This document shows, piece after piece, positions 8,059 to 16,931 of a stretch of 64,000 bases of DNA. Source of the DNA: Ohtaekwangia sp. (GTDB lineage Bacteria > Bacteroidota > Bacteroidia > Cytophagales > Cyclobacteriaceae); contig JAJNPV010000049.1 in the NCBI GenBank assembly GCA_021155195.1, positions 62,001 to 126,000 of the forward strand. Reading direction: 5' to 3'. Position 1 is the stretch's first letter; each line of letters starts with the position of its first letter. Made by a program: the position numbers and the translations under genes. The notes beneath the pieces were generated by a model. It was not told the DNA's origin. It saw nothing but the letters and a program-made list of their open reading frames with translations, and did not search any database.

Positions 8059-9471
8059 ATGTGGGCTTTGATTTTTGGTTTTTTTGGACTTGCAGCACAG
8101 CCCGCAACGGTTGACACATTAATCAACACATCCTCCAATCGGTTGGTTACAATAAACCGGGTGCTAATCATTGGTAATAAAATCACAAAGGAAAAGATCA
8201 TCTCGCGTGAGTTAGACTTAAAGCCTGGCGACACGATTAGTACTTTTAGGCTTGAGAAAGTTCTTCAACAAGATCAACGAAAAATCTATAATCTTAGGCT
8301 TTTTAACTCTGTTTCAATTCGATGGCTGGAGGTTACTCAAAGTCAGGTGGATTTGTTGATTGAGGTGAATGAACGTTGGTATATTTTTCCGGTTCCCGTG
8401 TTTGAACTTTCCGATCGTAATTTTAACGAATGGTGGCAAAATTATGACCATGATTTTAGCCGCGTGAATTATGGACTGCGTCTGTATCAGTATAATTTTA
8501 GAGGCCGCAATGAAACACTAAGACTTACCGCACAATTTGGATTTACAAGACGCATTGAGTTGAGCTACCGAATCCCCTACATCGACCGGCAGCAAAAGCA
8601 TGGGTTGATTTTTGATTTTAATTTCAGCGAACCAAAAAATCTAGGTTATAATACCGAAGATCACAAACTGGTTTTTAAGGAAGGAAGAAAAGTATTGAAG
8701 ACAACGAATGGATTTGGAATTACATACACGTTTCGAAAATCGTTTTACTCAACTCACTCTTTCAATTTTTCCTATCAAAATAATCACGTGATTGACAGCA
8801 TCGCCATTCTAAATCCCAATTATTATGGAAATGACCGGGTGCGGCAAATCTATGGAGCACTCACCTATACCTTCAATTCAGAACATCGCGATGTGGTGGC
8901 TTATCCTTTAAAGGGTTATCAATTTACTGCCTTTGCCCAAAAGGTAGGGTTAGGATTTGGCACCGATACCAATCAGTGGGAAGCAAACATAACCTATGCG
9001 CGGTATTTTGATCTTACCAAAAATTTCTATCTATCCAACTTCAGCTCGGCCTATGTAAGTACTCCCTCACAACAGCCTTACTCCCTTTACAGTGCGCTGG
9101 GATATCGAAGGCAATTAGTAAAAGGTTATGAAGTGTACGTGATAGAAGGACCTATTTTTTTACTGAACAAAACCACCTTCCGGAAAAAAATATTTTCACG
9201 CACGTGGAATTTAGAACAAATGCCTATCGAGCAGTTTCGCTATTTTCCGCTCACAATTTATTTGAAGAGTTATGTAGACCTTGGGTATGTTGAAAATTAT
9301 CCATACTACCAGGAAAATGGTTTTAATACTCGGTTATCAAATCGGCTATTAGCAGGTGCTGGCGGAGGCCTTGATATCGTTACTGCTTATGATGCAGTTT
9401 TGCGCCTTGAGTACACCTTTACGCGTGAAAAGACTCATGGGTTCTTCTTTCACATGAAGAAAGAGTTCTAA
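8059..9471 (+). CDS. POTRA-domain outer-membrane beta-barrel protein (Omp85-like)
   Basis: A signal-like hydrophobic N-terminus (MWALIFGFFGLAAQP) is followed by one POTRA-like unit: INRVLIIGNKITKEKIISRE, then LKPGDTISTFRLEKVLQQDQRKIYNLRLFNSV and VDLLIEVNERWYIFPVP. The rest (about 120-470) is a run of amphipathic beta strands ending in FFFHMKKEF, a terminal Phe as in beta-signals. The family resembles Omp85/BamA-type barrels, but one POTRA domain is far fewer than BamA has, so this is not the essential BamA. Substrate and function are unknown; assembly or secretion of an envelope protein is possible. It stands 38 bp after lgt on the same strand. Confidence 0.75.
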   Translation: MWALIFGFFGLAAQPATVDTLINTSSNRLVTINRVLIIGNKITKEKIISRELDLKPGDTISTFRLEKVLQQDQRKIYNLRLFNSVSIRWLEVTQSQVDLLIEVNERWYIFPVPVFELSDRNFNEWWQNYDHDFSRVNYGLRLYQYNFRGRNETLRLTAQFGFTRRIELSYRIPYIDRQQKHGLIFDFNFSEPKNLGYNTEDHKLVFKEGRKVLKTTNGFGITYTFRKSFYSTHSFNFSYQNNHVIDSIAILNPNYYGNDRVRQIYGALTYTFNSEHRDVVAYPLKGYQFTAFAQKVGLGFGTDTNQWEANITYARYFDLTKNFYLSNFSSAYVSTPSQQPYSLYSALGYRRQLVKGYEVYVIEGPIFLLNKTTFRKKIFSRTWNLEQMPIEQFRYFPLTIYLKSYVDLGYVENYPYYQENGFNTRLSNRLLAGAGGGLDIVTAYDAVLRLEYTFTREKTHGFFFHMKKEF

Positions 9472-9547
9472 TCACTGCACAGGGTACAATTTTCTTTCAT
9501 TAAACTTCCATTCAAATTATTTATCTTGGTTAACCCAACTGGTAACC

Positions 9548-10375
9548 ATGCCGAGATTAATAGGTTTATTCCTGATACTCGCTTTAATAAAAACCGGAAC
9601 AGCACAAAGCAACTCCACTTTGATGGGAGCGCGCGCTGCCGGGATGGGCTTTGCTTCATCCGGACTTACCGATGAATGGGGCATCTTTAATAATGTTGGT
9701 TCTATCGGATCGCAGGAAAAAATAAGCACCGCAGTCGCTTTTGAAGTGAGAGCCCAACTAAAGAATGCAAACCGAATGGCTTTAGCATTCAACGCACCAT
9801 TGCGATGGGGAGTTAGTTCTATTGGCGTGTTTCGGTTTGGCGATGACTTGTATAACGAACAAATCATTTCTGCCGGATTTGGAAATAAATTTGGCATTGC
9901 CTCTCTGGGGATTAAGGCTAATTATGTTCAATACCATGCCGAAGGATTTGGAACTCACTCTACCGTGAGTTTCGATTTTGGTGGTGTCACACAATTAACT
10001 GATCAACTTTCTATTGGTGCTTACATCACCAATCTTAATCAAGCCAAAATTAACAGCGACTATAATGCTGAACGACTGCCCACTCACTTAACAGCTGGTT
10101 TAACATTTAAGCCCAATGAAAACTTTCTGATAACTTCAGAACTTGACAAAGACCTGGACTACGATCTCATTTGGCGCACCGGCTTTGAATACTCCTTTAA
10201 AGAGAAATTCTTTGTTCGTAGTGGAGTTAATATAAAACCGCAAAGCGGATTTTTCGGACTGGGTGCCAAGCGAAAAAATCTCCAAGCCGATTATGCTATT
10301 CAATTCAACTCTCTTACCGGTGCAAGTCATCAAGTTTCAGCAAGCTATTGGTTCAATAAAAAGCAGCCGAAATGA
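9548..10375 (+). CDS. PorV/PorQ-like outer-membrane barrel protein
   Basis: The 275-residue protein has a signal peptide (MPRLIGLFLILALIKTGTAQ) and then SNSTLMGARAAGMGFASSGLTDEWGIFNNVGSI. This GARAAGMG-AS----D---F-N-----G opening is the hallmark of the PorV/PorQ and FadL-like barrels of Bacteroidota. The remaining sequence is alternating beta strands ending in SASYWFNKKQPK. PorV itself is larger and is a type IX secretion shuttle; this shorter relative has no assigned role. Its stop codon overlaps the start of the next gene (ATGA), so the two are translationally coupled and probably work together. Confidence 0.75.
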   Translation: MPRLIGLFLILALIKTGTAQSNSTLMGARAAGMGFASSGLTDEWGIFNNVGSIGSQEKISTAVAFEVRAQLKNANRMALAFNAPLRWGVSSIGVFRFGDDLYNEQIISAGFGNKFGIASLGIKANYVQYHAEGFGTHSTVSFDFGGVTQLTDQLSIGAYITNLNQAKINSDYNAERLPTHLTAGLTFKPNENFLITSELDKDLDYDLIWRTGFEYSFKEKFFVRSGVNIKPQSGFFGLGAKRKNLQADYAIQFNSLTGASHQVSASYWFNKKQPK

Positions 10376-12429
10376 GAAGGGTTATATTCATTTGTATTTC
10401 TGTCCTAAACACATCGCTGATGTATGCGCAACGAGTACCTCAGAAAGATTTCGATCTACAAATATTAATAGATGAAATACTGGCTGTTCAAGATGAAGAT
10501 CTCAATTATGAAGAACTCTATGAAAATCTGGCTCAATTGTTATCTAATCCAGCAGATCTCAATTTAATTACAGCCGAACAACTTCGCGCACTTTATATCC
10601 TGACCGAATCTCAAATTCAATCTCTGATTAGCTATCACGAAGAAACAGGTCGCTTTATTTCAATTTTTGAATTGCAAGCCATTGAAGGGTTTAACAAAGA
10701 AACGTTTCAACGCCTCTCTCAATTTGTAACAGTTACCGACCCCACATCCGGGCTTAATAAGTCTTTACTAAAGCGCATGTTGAGTGAGAAGAATAACTAT
10801 TTCATTATCCGGTATGACCGCACCCTCGAAGAAAAGAAAGGATATCGCGAAGATACATCTCCGGCCAGTCGATACATGGGCTCACCCGATCGATTGTATG
10901 CACGCTTTCGCACGAGCAAACCCGGTGATTTTAGTATTGGTTTTACTATTGAGAAAGATGCAGGGGAAAAAATACGTTGGAATCCTTCTAAAAAACAATA
11001 TGGCACAGACTTCCTTTCATTCCATGCCCAAATATTGAATAAGGGGAAAATCAAAAACCTGATCATTGGAGATTTTCAAGCTCAGTTTGGGCAAGGATTA
11101 ATAGTAGGTTCAGCTTTTGGCATTGGTAAAAATGCTGAGGCAGTAACGACAATCCGCAGGGCAAATATTGGATTCATGCCTTACACCTCACTTTATGAGG
11201 CTGGTTATTTTCGGGGTAGCGCACTTTCTTACGCGATTACAAAACGAATTACACTTCATTGGATGTTCTCTTCCCGTTGGCGGGATGGAAATGCAGTTCA
11301 GGATTCAACGTTTGAAGTTGGTTCTGTTTCTTCACTTACCAATACCGGACTGCATCGTACACAAAATGAAATTGAAAAACGAAGCACGATTCATGAACAA
11401 AATATTGCCGGGGTTATTAATTATAAATACAAATCACTGGATGTGGGTGCAATCTTTCATCAAACCATGTTCAATCTTCCAATTGTCAGAACACCTGCTT
11501 TATACAATCAATACTACTTTCAAGGATCGCAAAATACCAATGCTGGAGTTTTCTTAAACTACACCTATAGAAATTTTTCTTTCTTTAGTGAAGTGGCTAA
11601 AACTATAGGCGAAGGCATGGCGACTAACGTGGGCATCATCGGCAGTTTAACCCAATCGCTGGATGTATCTTTTCATTTTAGAAAATACGATCGGGACTTT
11701 CAAACTTTTTACAGCAATGCACTGGCCGAAAGCTCAACGCCACAAAATGAAACCGGCATGTATTGGGGGTGGAAATATCAATTCAATAAAAAATATTCTG
11801 CCTCCGGGTATTTTGATTTGTTTAAGTTTCCGTGGTTACGCTATCGAAGCTACACAACTTCACAAGGAAATGAGTGGCTCCTCCGTTTCAACTACAAGCC
11901 TTCAAAAAATGTTTACCTGTTTGTTCAGGCTCGCGAAGAAAGTAAAGTCAGGAACACATCAACCGATACTAATTTGTATCAGACTGCTGAAGGCATTAAG
12001 AGAAACTATTGGATAAATGTAGATTATATAATAAGCACTCGCCTTTCTTTCAAAACAAGGGCGCAATTTAGCTCTTATCAATTCGGGGGTAACACTACCC
12101 GGGGAATGGTTGTGCTACAGGACATAACCTGGACCCAGGGAAAAATTTCGATCAGCGGGCGCTATGCATTATTTGATACAGATGATTACGATAACCGACT
12201 TTACGTATACGAGCGGGATGTGTGGCTGGCTTTCTCCTTCCCTGCATACTCTGGAGTTGGAATCAGAAACTATCTCCTACTTCAATATACGGTTTCTAAA
12301 AAAGTAGATCTCTGGTTTCGATGGGCGCACGTTCGCTATACCGATCGGGAAATAATTGGCTCGGGAAGTGAAGCAATTAATGGGAATACCCGCAATGATC
12401 TTAAATTGCAGGTGCGAATTAGAATTTAA
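10372..12429 (+). CDS. Helix-hairpin-helix domain protein with outer-membrane barrel
   Basis: After a signal peptide (RVIFICISVLNTSLMYAQ) residues about 45-125 carry two helix-hairpin-helix-like units: NPADLNLITAEQLRALYILT, IQSLISYHEETGRFISIFEL and QAIEGFNKETFQRLSQFV. This resembles the HhH of ComEA and type II secretion K proteins. From about residue 140 to 685 the sequence is aromatic and strand-rich (IIGDFQAQFGQGLIVGS, NYFIIRYDRT) and ends in LKLQVRIRI, as in a large barrel. Proteins of this architecture occur in Bacteroidota without a known role. It overlaps the PorV-like gene by 4 bp. HhH folds often bind DNA non-specifically, so a DNA-related envelope role is conceivable but unproven. 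Confidence 0.7.
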   Translation: MRRVIFICISVLNTSLMYAQRVPQKDFDLQILIDEILAVQDEDLNYEELYENLAQLLSNPADLNLITAEQLRALYILTESQIQSLISYHEETGRFISIFELQAIEGFNKETFQRLSQFVTVTDPTSGLNKSLLKRMLSEKNNYFIIRYDRTLEEKKGYREDTSPASRYMGSPDRLYARFRTSKPGDFSIGFTIEKDAGEKIRWNPSKKQYGTDFLSFHAQILNKGKIKNLIIGDFQAQFGQGLIVGSAFGIGKNAEAVTTIRRANIGFMPYTSLYEAGYFRGSALSYAITKRITLHWMFSSRWRDGNAVQDSTFEVGSVSSLTNTGLHRTQNEIEKRSTIHEQNIAGVINYKYKSLDVGAIFHQTMFNLPIVRTPALYNQYYFQGSQNTNAGVFLNYTYRNFSFFSEVAKTIGEGMATNVGIIGSLTQSLDVSFHFRKYDRDFQTFYSNALAESSTPQNETGMYWGWKYQFNKKYSASGYFDLFKFPWLRYRSYTTSQGNEWLLRFNYKPSKNVYLFVQAREESKVRNTSTDTNLYQTAEGIKRNYWINVDYIISTRLSFKTRAQFSSYQFGGNTTRGMVVLQDITWTQGKISISGRYALFDTDDYDNRLYVYERDVWLAFSFPAYSGVGIRNYLLLQYTVSKKVDLWFRWAHVRYTDREIIGSGSEAINGNTRNDLKLQVRIRI

Positions 12430-12440
12430 CTACCAAAAAC

Positions 12441-12542
12441 ATGCATGCCACTAAACTGATCACACCCGCTGTTTTCTTCTTTATATGTGTAGGATTAGCC
12501 ATATTTGTATTTGTATTTCGTTACATTTTTAAGAAAAAATAA
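12441..12542 (+). CDS. Small single-span membrane protein (33 aa)
   Basis: An ATG 11 bp after the HhH-barrel gene opens a 33-codon frame: MHATKLITPAVFFFICVGLA, then a continued hydrophobic run IFVFVFRYIF and the tail KKK, stop TAA at 12540-12542. One transmembrane helix (about residues 8-27) with a positive C-terminus predicts N-out/C-in topology. It is too short for ordinary gene finding. Position directly after the barrel gene and clean composition favour a real peptide; I know of no family name for it. Confidence 0.5.
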   Translation: MHATKLITPAVFFFICVGLAIFVFVFRYIFKKK

Positions 12543-12664
12543 CATTGAAAGGTTATGCTTAACTCTGGTTTAGTCTTTCTACCGTTAAGGCTGTACCTTT
12601 ATCGAAACATAGCCTTATCATGTGGATAAAGCTTTGCAGATTGGTTCCCTAATAAATTTTGCCC

Positions 12665-13411
12665 ATGAGAAAAATCAATTACATCTTCGCAATCATCCTC
12701 TTTTCATTAGTCCTTCTTTCCATAGCTTCTTTCACGTTTGCTCAAACAACCAAGAAAACGCTTGAACTCCCTGAGTTCAAAAGCATTTATGTAAACTCCA
12801 ACTATACGGTATATGTAAAGCAAACCAATAAACAGGAGGTTACCGTTGAGGCCCTTACCGAAATCTGGGAACTTACATCCGTAAAAGTTGAAAATGGCGT
12901 GCTGATGGTAAATGTTGAGCGTAAGCCAGAAACTCCTAATAAGAGCATTTGGGCTAAAATTGATGACATTAAACTTAAACCTACCATGAAGTTGATGGTG
13001 AGTGTAAAAAACATCAATGAACTTCAGGTAAATGGCGGTGGCAAAATTATTTCCGAAAACTCAATCGCTTCCGATTACATGAGCCTTTCCGTTTCCGGGA
13101 ATGGGGGTATTGACCTTGACTTAAAAGGCAACAATCTAAAAACAGAAATTAGCGGATCAGGTAACGTTACCTTAAAGGGCTACGCAACTACCAATGACAT
13201 TGTCATGAGTGGTAGTGGAAGCATGAATGCTTTTGCATGCGAACTGGAAAGTGCCAAAGTGAAAATAAGCGGCTCAGGTAACTGCGAAATCTCAGCTACG
13301 GCTAGTTTGGATGCTGTTGTGTTGGGCAGCGGTACCATTAAGCACAAAGGCAATACAAAAACGCTCAATAAGAAAGTGTACGGATCTGGGTCTGTGGATA
13401 GAGCTTATTGA
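12665..13411 (+). CDS. Head GIN domain (DUF2807) exported protein
   Basis: A 249-codon frame with a signal peptide (INYIFAIILFSLVLLSIASFTFAQ) followed by the DUF2807 pattern: LPEFKSIYVNSNYTVYVKQTN, VNGGGKII, then a right-handed beta-helix-like C-terminal half with repeated GSG turns (ISGSGNVTLKG, SGSGSMNAFACELESAKVKI, SGSGNCEISA, LGSGTIKHKG, YGSGSVDRAY). The longest open frame starts at a TTG at 12659, but the ATG at 12665 gives the normal MRKIN leader and is chosen. The family is common in Bacteroidota and thought to be cell-surface or periplasmic; no activity is known. It converges on ggt across a palindromic repeat. Confidence 0.85.
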   Translation: MRKINYIFAIILFSLVLLSIASFTFAQTTKKTLELPEFKSIYVNSNYTVYVKQTNKQEVTVEALTEIWELTSVKVENGVLMVNVERKPETPNKSIWAKIDDIKLKPTMKLMVSVKNINELQVNGGGKIISENSIASDYMSLSVSGNGGIDLDLKGNNLKTEISGSGNVTLKGYATTNDIVMSGSGSMNAFACELESAKVKISGSGNCEISATASLDAVVLGSGTIKHKGNTKTLNKKVYGSGSVDRAY

Positions 13412-13417
13412 AGTTCT

Positions 13418-13519
13418 AATTGACAATTGGCAAAAATCAATTGACAAAAGTAATCCTGTTGGGTAGTTCGTTATTCGGGCACTTAAATTGTCAATTGAAA
13501 ATTGGCCATTGTCAACTGA
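13418..13519. repeat. Inverted-repeat element, AATTGACAATTG family
   Basis: Left units AATTGACAATTGG (13418-13430) and TCAATTGACA (13437-13446) face right units AAATTGTCAATTGA (13485-13498) and CCATTGTCAACTGA (13506-13519). The two arms are imperfect reverse complements of about 30 nt and fill almost the whole convergent gap between the DUF2807 gene and ggt. A long hairpin could act as a bidirectional terminator. The same unit occurs in frame within purL (60605-60638). Confidence 0.8.
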
Positions 13520-13520
13520 C

Positions 13521-15389
13521 TTACCATCCAATTCCATAATCCTCACCATGATTGCTGGAGCCGCCCCAAAAACTTCCATGTTGCCAATCAAAGAATATTG
13601 CATTGATAGGGCCACTGGTTCGCTCCTGATAATTTATATGGTAGCCCATCCTCGATAGCTCTTTGCGAGTCCATGGAGGCATTTGTTCATTTAAGGTTAA
13701 TCCACCTGCACTTTTTTCATGCGCTCCAAAACTGGAAAACATTTGTAACGTTTTAAAACTGGGAGCTTCGCACGCTTCTTGAACCGTCATGTTAAACTCA
13801 ACCATGTTTAGGAAAAACTGAAGCAACAATTGATCTTGTTCATCCCCGGCTTGTTTGGCAAAAGAGAGAAATGGTTTTCCGTCTTTCAAGGCCATGCTTG
13901 GCGTGAGCGTAACACGAGGACGTTTACCAGGCTCCACTACATTAAAAGGATTTTCATTTGCATCAAGCACAAAGGATTGCATTCGCTGGCTCAACCCTAC
14001 TCCTGTGTTACCAGCAATACAAGCAGGCACCCAACCACCGCTTGGCGTGATCGATACCACCCAACCTTCCTCATCAGTCGCCTCAACGGAAGTTGTTCCG
14101 GCCGTAAACTCCTCTAAAAACTTTTGATCAGGGTGCAAATTGTTCCGTTGCAATGCCGATTGGCTGTTGCCCCACTTTTGTAAGATATTCAGATAAGGAT
14201 TTTTCTTTCCTTCGAATGCATACGGATCGCCCGGTCCAATCTTTGGATCATTCATTTCAGGATTAATCAATTTCATGCGCTCCTTAGCATATTCTTTTGA
14301 GAGCAACACATTCATAGGTGCCGGTGTGCCGAAAGCCGGATCACCATAATAAAAGTCACGATCCGCGAAAGCGAGATTCATTGCCTGATACACCGTGTGA
14401 ATGTATTTGGTGGAGTTATATCCCATGCTTTTCAAATCAAAGTTTTCAAGAATGTTGAGGGTTTGAAGCATAGCCGGACCCTGTGTCCACTGCTGAAGTT
14501 TATACACATCAATACCCCGATAGGAAGTCATCATAGGCTCTTCAATCTTCACTTTCCAATTGGCAAGATCTTGTTCGGTAATCAAGCCTCCTTGCTCTTG
14601 GGTACCTCGGGCAATTTCTTTGGCGATGTCGCCTTTATAAAATCGATCGTAAGCAGCATAGATTGCTTCCTTTCTGCTCTTACCTTTCTTTAATGTTGCC
14701 TGTTCGGTATCTACCAGTTTTTGAAGGGTTGCCAATAAATCTTTCTGCACAAAGATTTCACCTGCATCGGGTGCCTCACGCTTCTCACCCAAGTGAGTTA
14801 GAAATACTTTTTTTGAATATGGCCATTCTTTTATCCGGGCTTTGCCTCGCTCAATAGAATTGGCAGTTTGCGCTTCGATGGGATAGCCCGAAGCTAACTG
14901 CATAGCAGGTGCCAATACTTCTTTCAAGCTCATGGTGCCATATTCAGCCAGCATGGTCATAAGGCCGCCCGGTGTGCCGGGAGTTACAGCAGCCAAGGGA
15001 CCAAACTCAGGCGGGTAGTTCATTCCCTTGCCTTTAAAAAAATCGGCAGTGGCGCCAGTAGGTGCAACGCCCAAGGCATTAATAGCAATTACCTTTTTTG
15101 TTTTGGGGTTGTAAATTAAGGCTTGTGTTTCGCCACCCCAACTAAGTACATCCCACATGGTGCACGTTGCTGCCAGCATGGCACACGATGCATCGATGGC
15201 ATTGCCACCTTTTGCAAAAATCATGGCTCCGGCTGTAGCTGCGAGCGGTTTACCTGTAATCGCCATCCAATGCTTACCATGCAAAGGCGGCTTCTGAGTA
15301 GTGACAGGGAAGTTATTAAACGATTGACCCGTTGCAAGAAAACTGATACCTGCCACAATTGCCCCGAGAATGAGTTGTTTTATTTTCAT
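13521..15389 (-). CDS. ggt: Gamma-glutamyltransferase family protein
   Basis: Hydrolyses or transfers the gamma-glutamyl group of glutathione and similar compounds; family proteins are autoprocessed Ntn-hydrolases, here predicted periplasmic because of the signal peptide (KQLILGAIVAGISFLATGQ). The 622 residues are the normal precursor length. The likely processing site and nucleophile is Thr432/Thr433 in FTAGTTSVEATDEEGWVVSI, matching the TT-S-VD--G start of the small subunit. The large-subunit opening MAITGKPLAATAGAMIFAKGGNAIDA is also typical. The downstream glycine-rich oxyanion region (CIAGNTGVGLSQRMQSF) differs from the E. coli sequence, so substrate preference is uncertain. It is a single gene, convergent with the DUF2807 gene. 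Confidence 0.88.
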   Translation of the reverse strand: MKIKQLILGAIVAGISFLATGQSFNNFPVTTQKPPLHGKHWMAITGKPLAATAGAMIFAKGGNAIDASCAMLAATCTMWDVLSWGGETQALIYNPKTKKVIAINALGVAPTGATADFFKGKGMNYPPEFGPLAAVTPGTPGGLMTMLAEYGTMSLKEVLAPAMQLASGYPIEAQTANSIERGKARIKEWPYSKKVFLTHLGEKREAPDAGEIFVQKDLLATLQKLVDTEQATLKKGKSRKEAIYAAYDRFYKGDIAKEIARGTQEQGGLITEQDLANWKVKIEEPMMTSYRGIDVYKLQQWTQGPAMLQTLNILENFDLKSMGYNSTKYIHTVYQAMNLAFADRDFYYGDPAFGTPAPMNVLLSKEYAKERMKLINPEMNDPKIGPGDPYAFEGKKNPYLNILQKWGNSQSALQRNNLHPDQKFLEEFTAGTTSVEATDEEGWVVSITPSGGWVPACIAGNTGVGLSQRMQSFVLDANENPFNVVEPGKRPRVTLTPSMALKDGKPFLSFAKQAGDEQDQLLLQFFLNMVEFNMTVQEACEAPSFKTLQMFSSFGAHEKSAGGLTLNEQMPPWTRKELSRMGYHINYQERTSGPINAIFFDWQHGSFWGGSSNHGEDYGIGW

Positions 15390-15572
15390 TGGATTTTAGA
15401 TTAGCTTCATGAAATAAGTGAACTAAGATACCTGAAAATAAAATGTACTGAAAGCTCCGGTAACGCTACGTGCGAATAGTTACACCAGTGGTTACAATGA
15501 GTTTGTAAAATTTAGGTGTCCTACACTTTTTAATGCAGCTGTTTAAAAGTAAAGGATTAGATATTTTAAAAA

Positions 15573-16043
15573 ATGAACCACACAGAATTAATCACCAGGT
15601 TCTACACAGCCTTTCAGCAACGCGATTGGAAGACCATGCACAGCTGTTACCACACGGAAGCCACTTTTTACGACCCCGCCTTCCGTCAGCTTAAAGGCAC
15701 TGATGTGTTAGCTATGTGGCACATGTTGTGCCTCAATGCCAAAGACTTTGTACTAACTTTTTCAAATGTAACCGCAAATGGAAATCAGGGTAGTTGCGAA
15801 TGGAAGGCCTCCTACTCTTTTTCTAAAACCGGGCGAAAGGTTGATAACGTGATTAAGGCAAATTTTACCTTTAAAGACGGATTGATTATAGATCATAGAG
15901 ATGATTTTGATCTTTGGCGATGGTGCCGTATGGCGCTTGGTTTGCCCGGAATGCTACTAGGTTGGTCACCCCTTTTTCAGGATAAAGTCAATCAGAATGC
16001 GCTAAAAAGTCTTGAAAGGTTTAAACCAGAAAACGGTTATTAG
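15573..16043 (+). CDS. NTF2-like (SnoaL-like) family protein
   Basis: The 156-residue cytosolic protein begins NHTELITRFYTAFQQRDWKTMHSCYHTEATFYDPAF, the helix-plus-strand opening of the SnoaL/NTF2 fold, where D and Y/F residues line a pocket. It continues with the curved sheet (NGNQGSCEWKASYSF, NVIKANFTFKDGLIIDHRDDFDLWRWCRMALG). The FKDGLI--HRD-FD-W segment is characteristic of the Bacteroidota members described only as nuclear transport factor 2 family. Fold members include enzymes and binding proteins, so no reaction can be assigned. It stands alone between ggt (divergent) and the RRM gene. Confidence 0.82.
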   Translation: MNHTELITRFYTAFQQRDWKTMHSCYHTEATFYDPAFRQLKGTDVLAMWHMLCLNAKDFVLTFSNVTANGNQGSCEWKASYSFSKTGRKVDNVIKANFTFKDGLIIDHRDDFDLWRWCRMALGLPGMLLGWSPLFQDKVNQNALKSLERFKPENGY

Positions 16044-16155
16044 TCTCCTGTCGGTCTTTGCTAAGGCACATATTACCGAAAAATTGACTTGCCCCTTGAA
16101 CTAATATGCTTTTAGCCCATTTCGGGATTTTTAAAAAGACTGAAAACCAGCCCGT

Positions 16156-16188
16156 TTTGAGGATAATTAAAAAAAACTATTACCTTTG
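16156..16188 (+). promoter_or_regulatory. Consensus Bacteroidota promoter upstream of the RRM gene
   Basis: TTTG (16156-16159), 21 bp, then TACCTTTG (16181-16188) is an exact match to the TTTG / TAnnTTTG promoter type. Transcription would start near 16195, leaving a leader of about 100 nt before the ATG at 16294, a long leader as seen for cold-shock-type RNA-binding protein genes. The rest of the 16044-16293 gap shows no other feature. Confidence 0.7.
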
Positions 16189-16293
16189 GTTAGTTAATAA
16201 AATAATTCCCACCAGAAGTATTCCACTAATCGTGATCTTATCGGCAGGTTTTATTGAGCTAGCGACATTTATCACTTAATTTCAAAAAAGAAA

Positions 16294-16620
16294 ATGAACA
16301 TTTATGTAGCCAACATTCCCTGGAAAGCAACTGAGGAACAATTGAAGCAGTTATTTGCCGAGCACGGTGAAGTTACTTCTGCGAAGATCATCATGGACAA
16401 AGTAACGCAGCGTAGCCGTGGCTTTGGATTTATTGAAATGGCCGATGACACAGCCGGCCGTAATGCTATCAATGAATTAAACGGATTCGACTTTTTGGGA
16501 AAAAATCTTGTGGTTAACGAAGCACGCCCTCGCGAAGAAGGTAGTGGCGGAGGTAGCCGGGGTGGCAACCGGGGTGGCGGTGGCGGCTTCCGCAGAGGTG
16601 ATTTCAACAAAGATTATTAA
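16294..16620 (+). CDS. RRM-type RNA-binding protein with glycine-rich tail
   Basis: A single RNA recognition motif spans residues 1-82: RNP2 is MNIYVANIP and RNP1 is RSRGFGFIEM, both with the aromatic residues that stack on RNA bases. The tail (about 85-108) is Gly/Arg rich (SGGGSRGGNRGGGGGFRRGD). This is the short bacterial Rbp architecture found in cyanobacteria and Bacteroidota, where these proteins bind single-stranded RNA, often under cold or stress control. The 108-residue length is usual. It has its own strong promoter and an intrinsic terminator, so it is probably a highly expressed monocistronic gene. Confidence 0.95.
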   Translation: MNIYVANIPWKATEEQLKQLFAEHGEVTSAKIIMDKVTQRSRGFGFIEMADDTAGRNAINELNGFDFLGKNLVVNEARPREEGSGGGSRGGNRGGGGGFRRGDFNKDY

Positions 16621-16642
16621 TCGACTTGAAATAAGAATTTGT

Positions 16643-16677
16643 AATGCTCCCTGATTTTATTCGGGGAGCATTTTTGT
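16643..16677 (+). terminator. Intrinsic terminator of the RRM gene
   Basis: AATGCTCCC (16643-16651) pairs with GGGAGCATT (16664-16672), followed by a T-rich run (TTTGTTTTT). It lies 22 bp after the RRM stop codon. The remainder of the gap up to 16800 shows nothing recognisable. Confidence 0.85.
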
Positions 16678-16803
16678 TTTTAGGGTGTCCCTAAAATTTC
16701 AAGCTCCTTTCCTATCCTTAGGAAACTGAAATTAATAATTTGATTATCTTCAATAACAATCCGCTACAGATTCAGGATTAAACAGGAGCATGCTTCAAAA
16801 GTC

Positions 16804-16931
16804 TGTTATGTAAGCTCCCTTTAAGTTAGGCCATTTGGAAGTTGAATATAAAAGTTCAATTTTTAAAATGGTCAATATGATAAAGTCAAAATACACGGAA
16901 ACACAAATCGTAAAACGATTAATAGAGAAAT
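16804..16931 (+). mobile_element. Remnant left end of an IS3-family element with orfA start
   Basis: From 16868 an open frame reads MVNMIKSKYTETQIVKRLIE before ending out of context at 16952-16954. The IKSKYTETQIVK stretch matches the N-terminus of IS3-family OrfA transposases (of the K-S-K/R-Y/F-T-E-x-QIV type). About 60 bp before it, TGTTATGTAAGCTCCCTTTA beginning at 16804 resembles an IS3-type terminal repeat starting TGT. The rest of OrfA and all of OrfB are absent, and the map gene begins at 16932 inside the truncated frame. This is a scar rather than an active element. The OrfA match is by eye only. Confidence 0.6.

Noticed and set aside
8059..9471. Essential BamA
   Set aside because: Only one POTRA unit and 470 residues; BamA has five POTRA units and about 800 residues.
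16302..16610. 102-codon frame opposite the RRM gene, Pro-rich
   Set aside because: The Pro-rich stretch is the reverse reading of the Gly codons of the RRM tail; not a gene.
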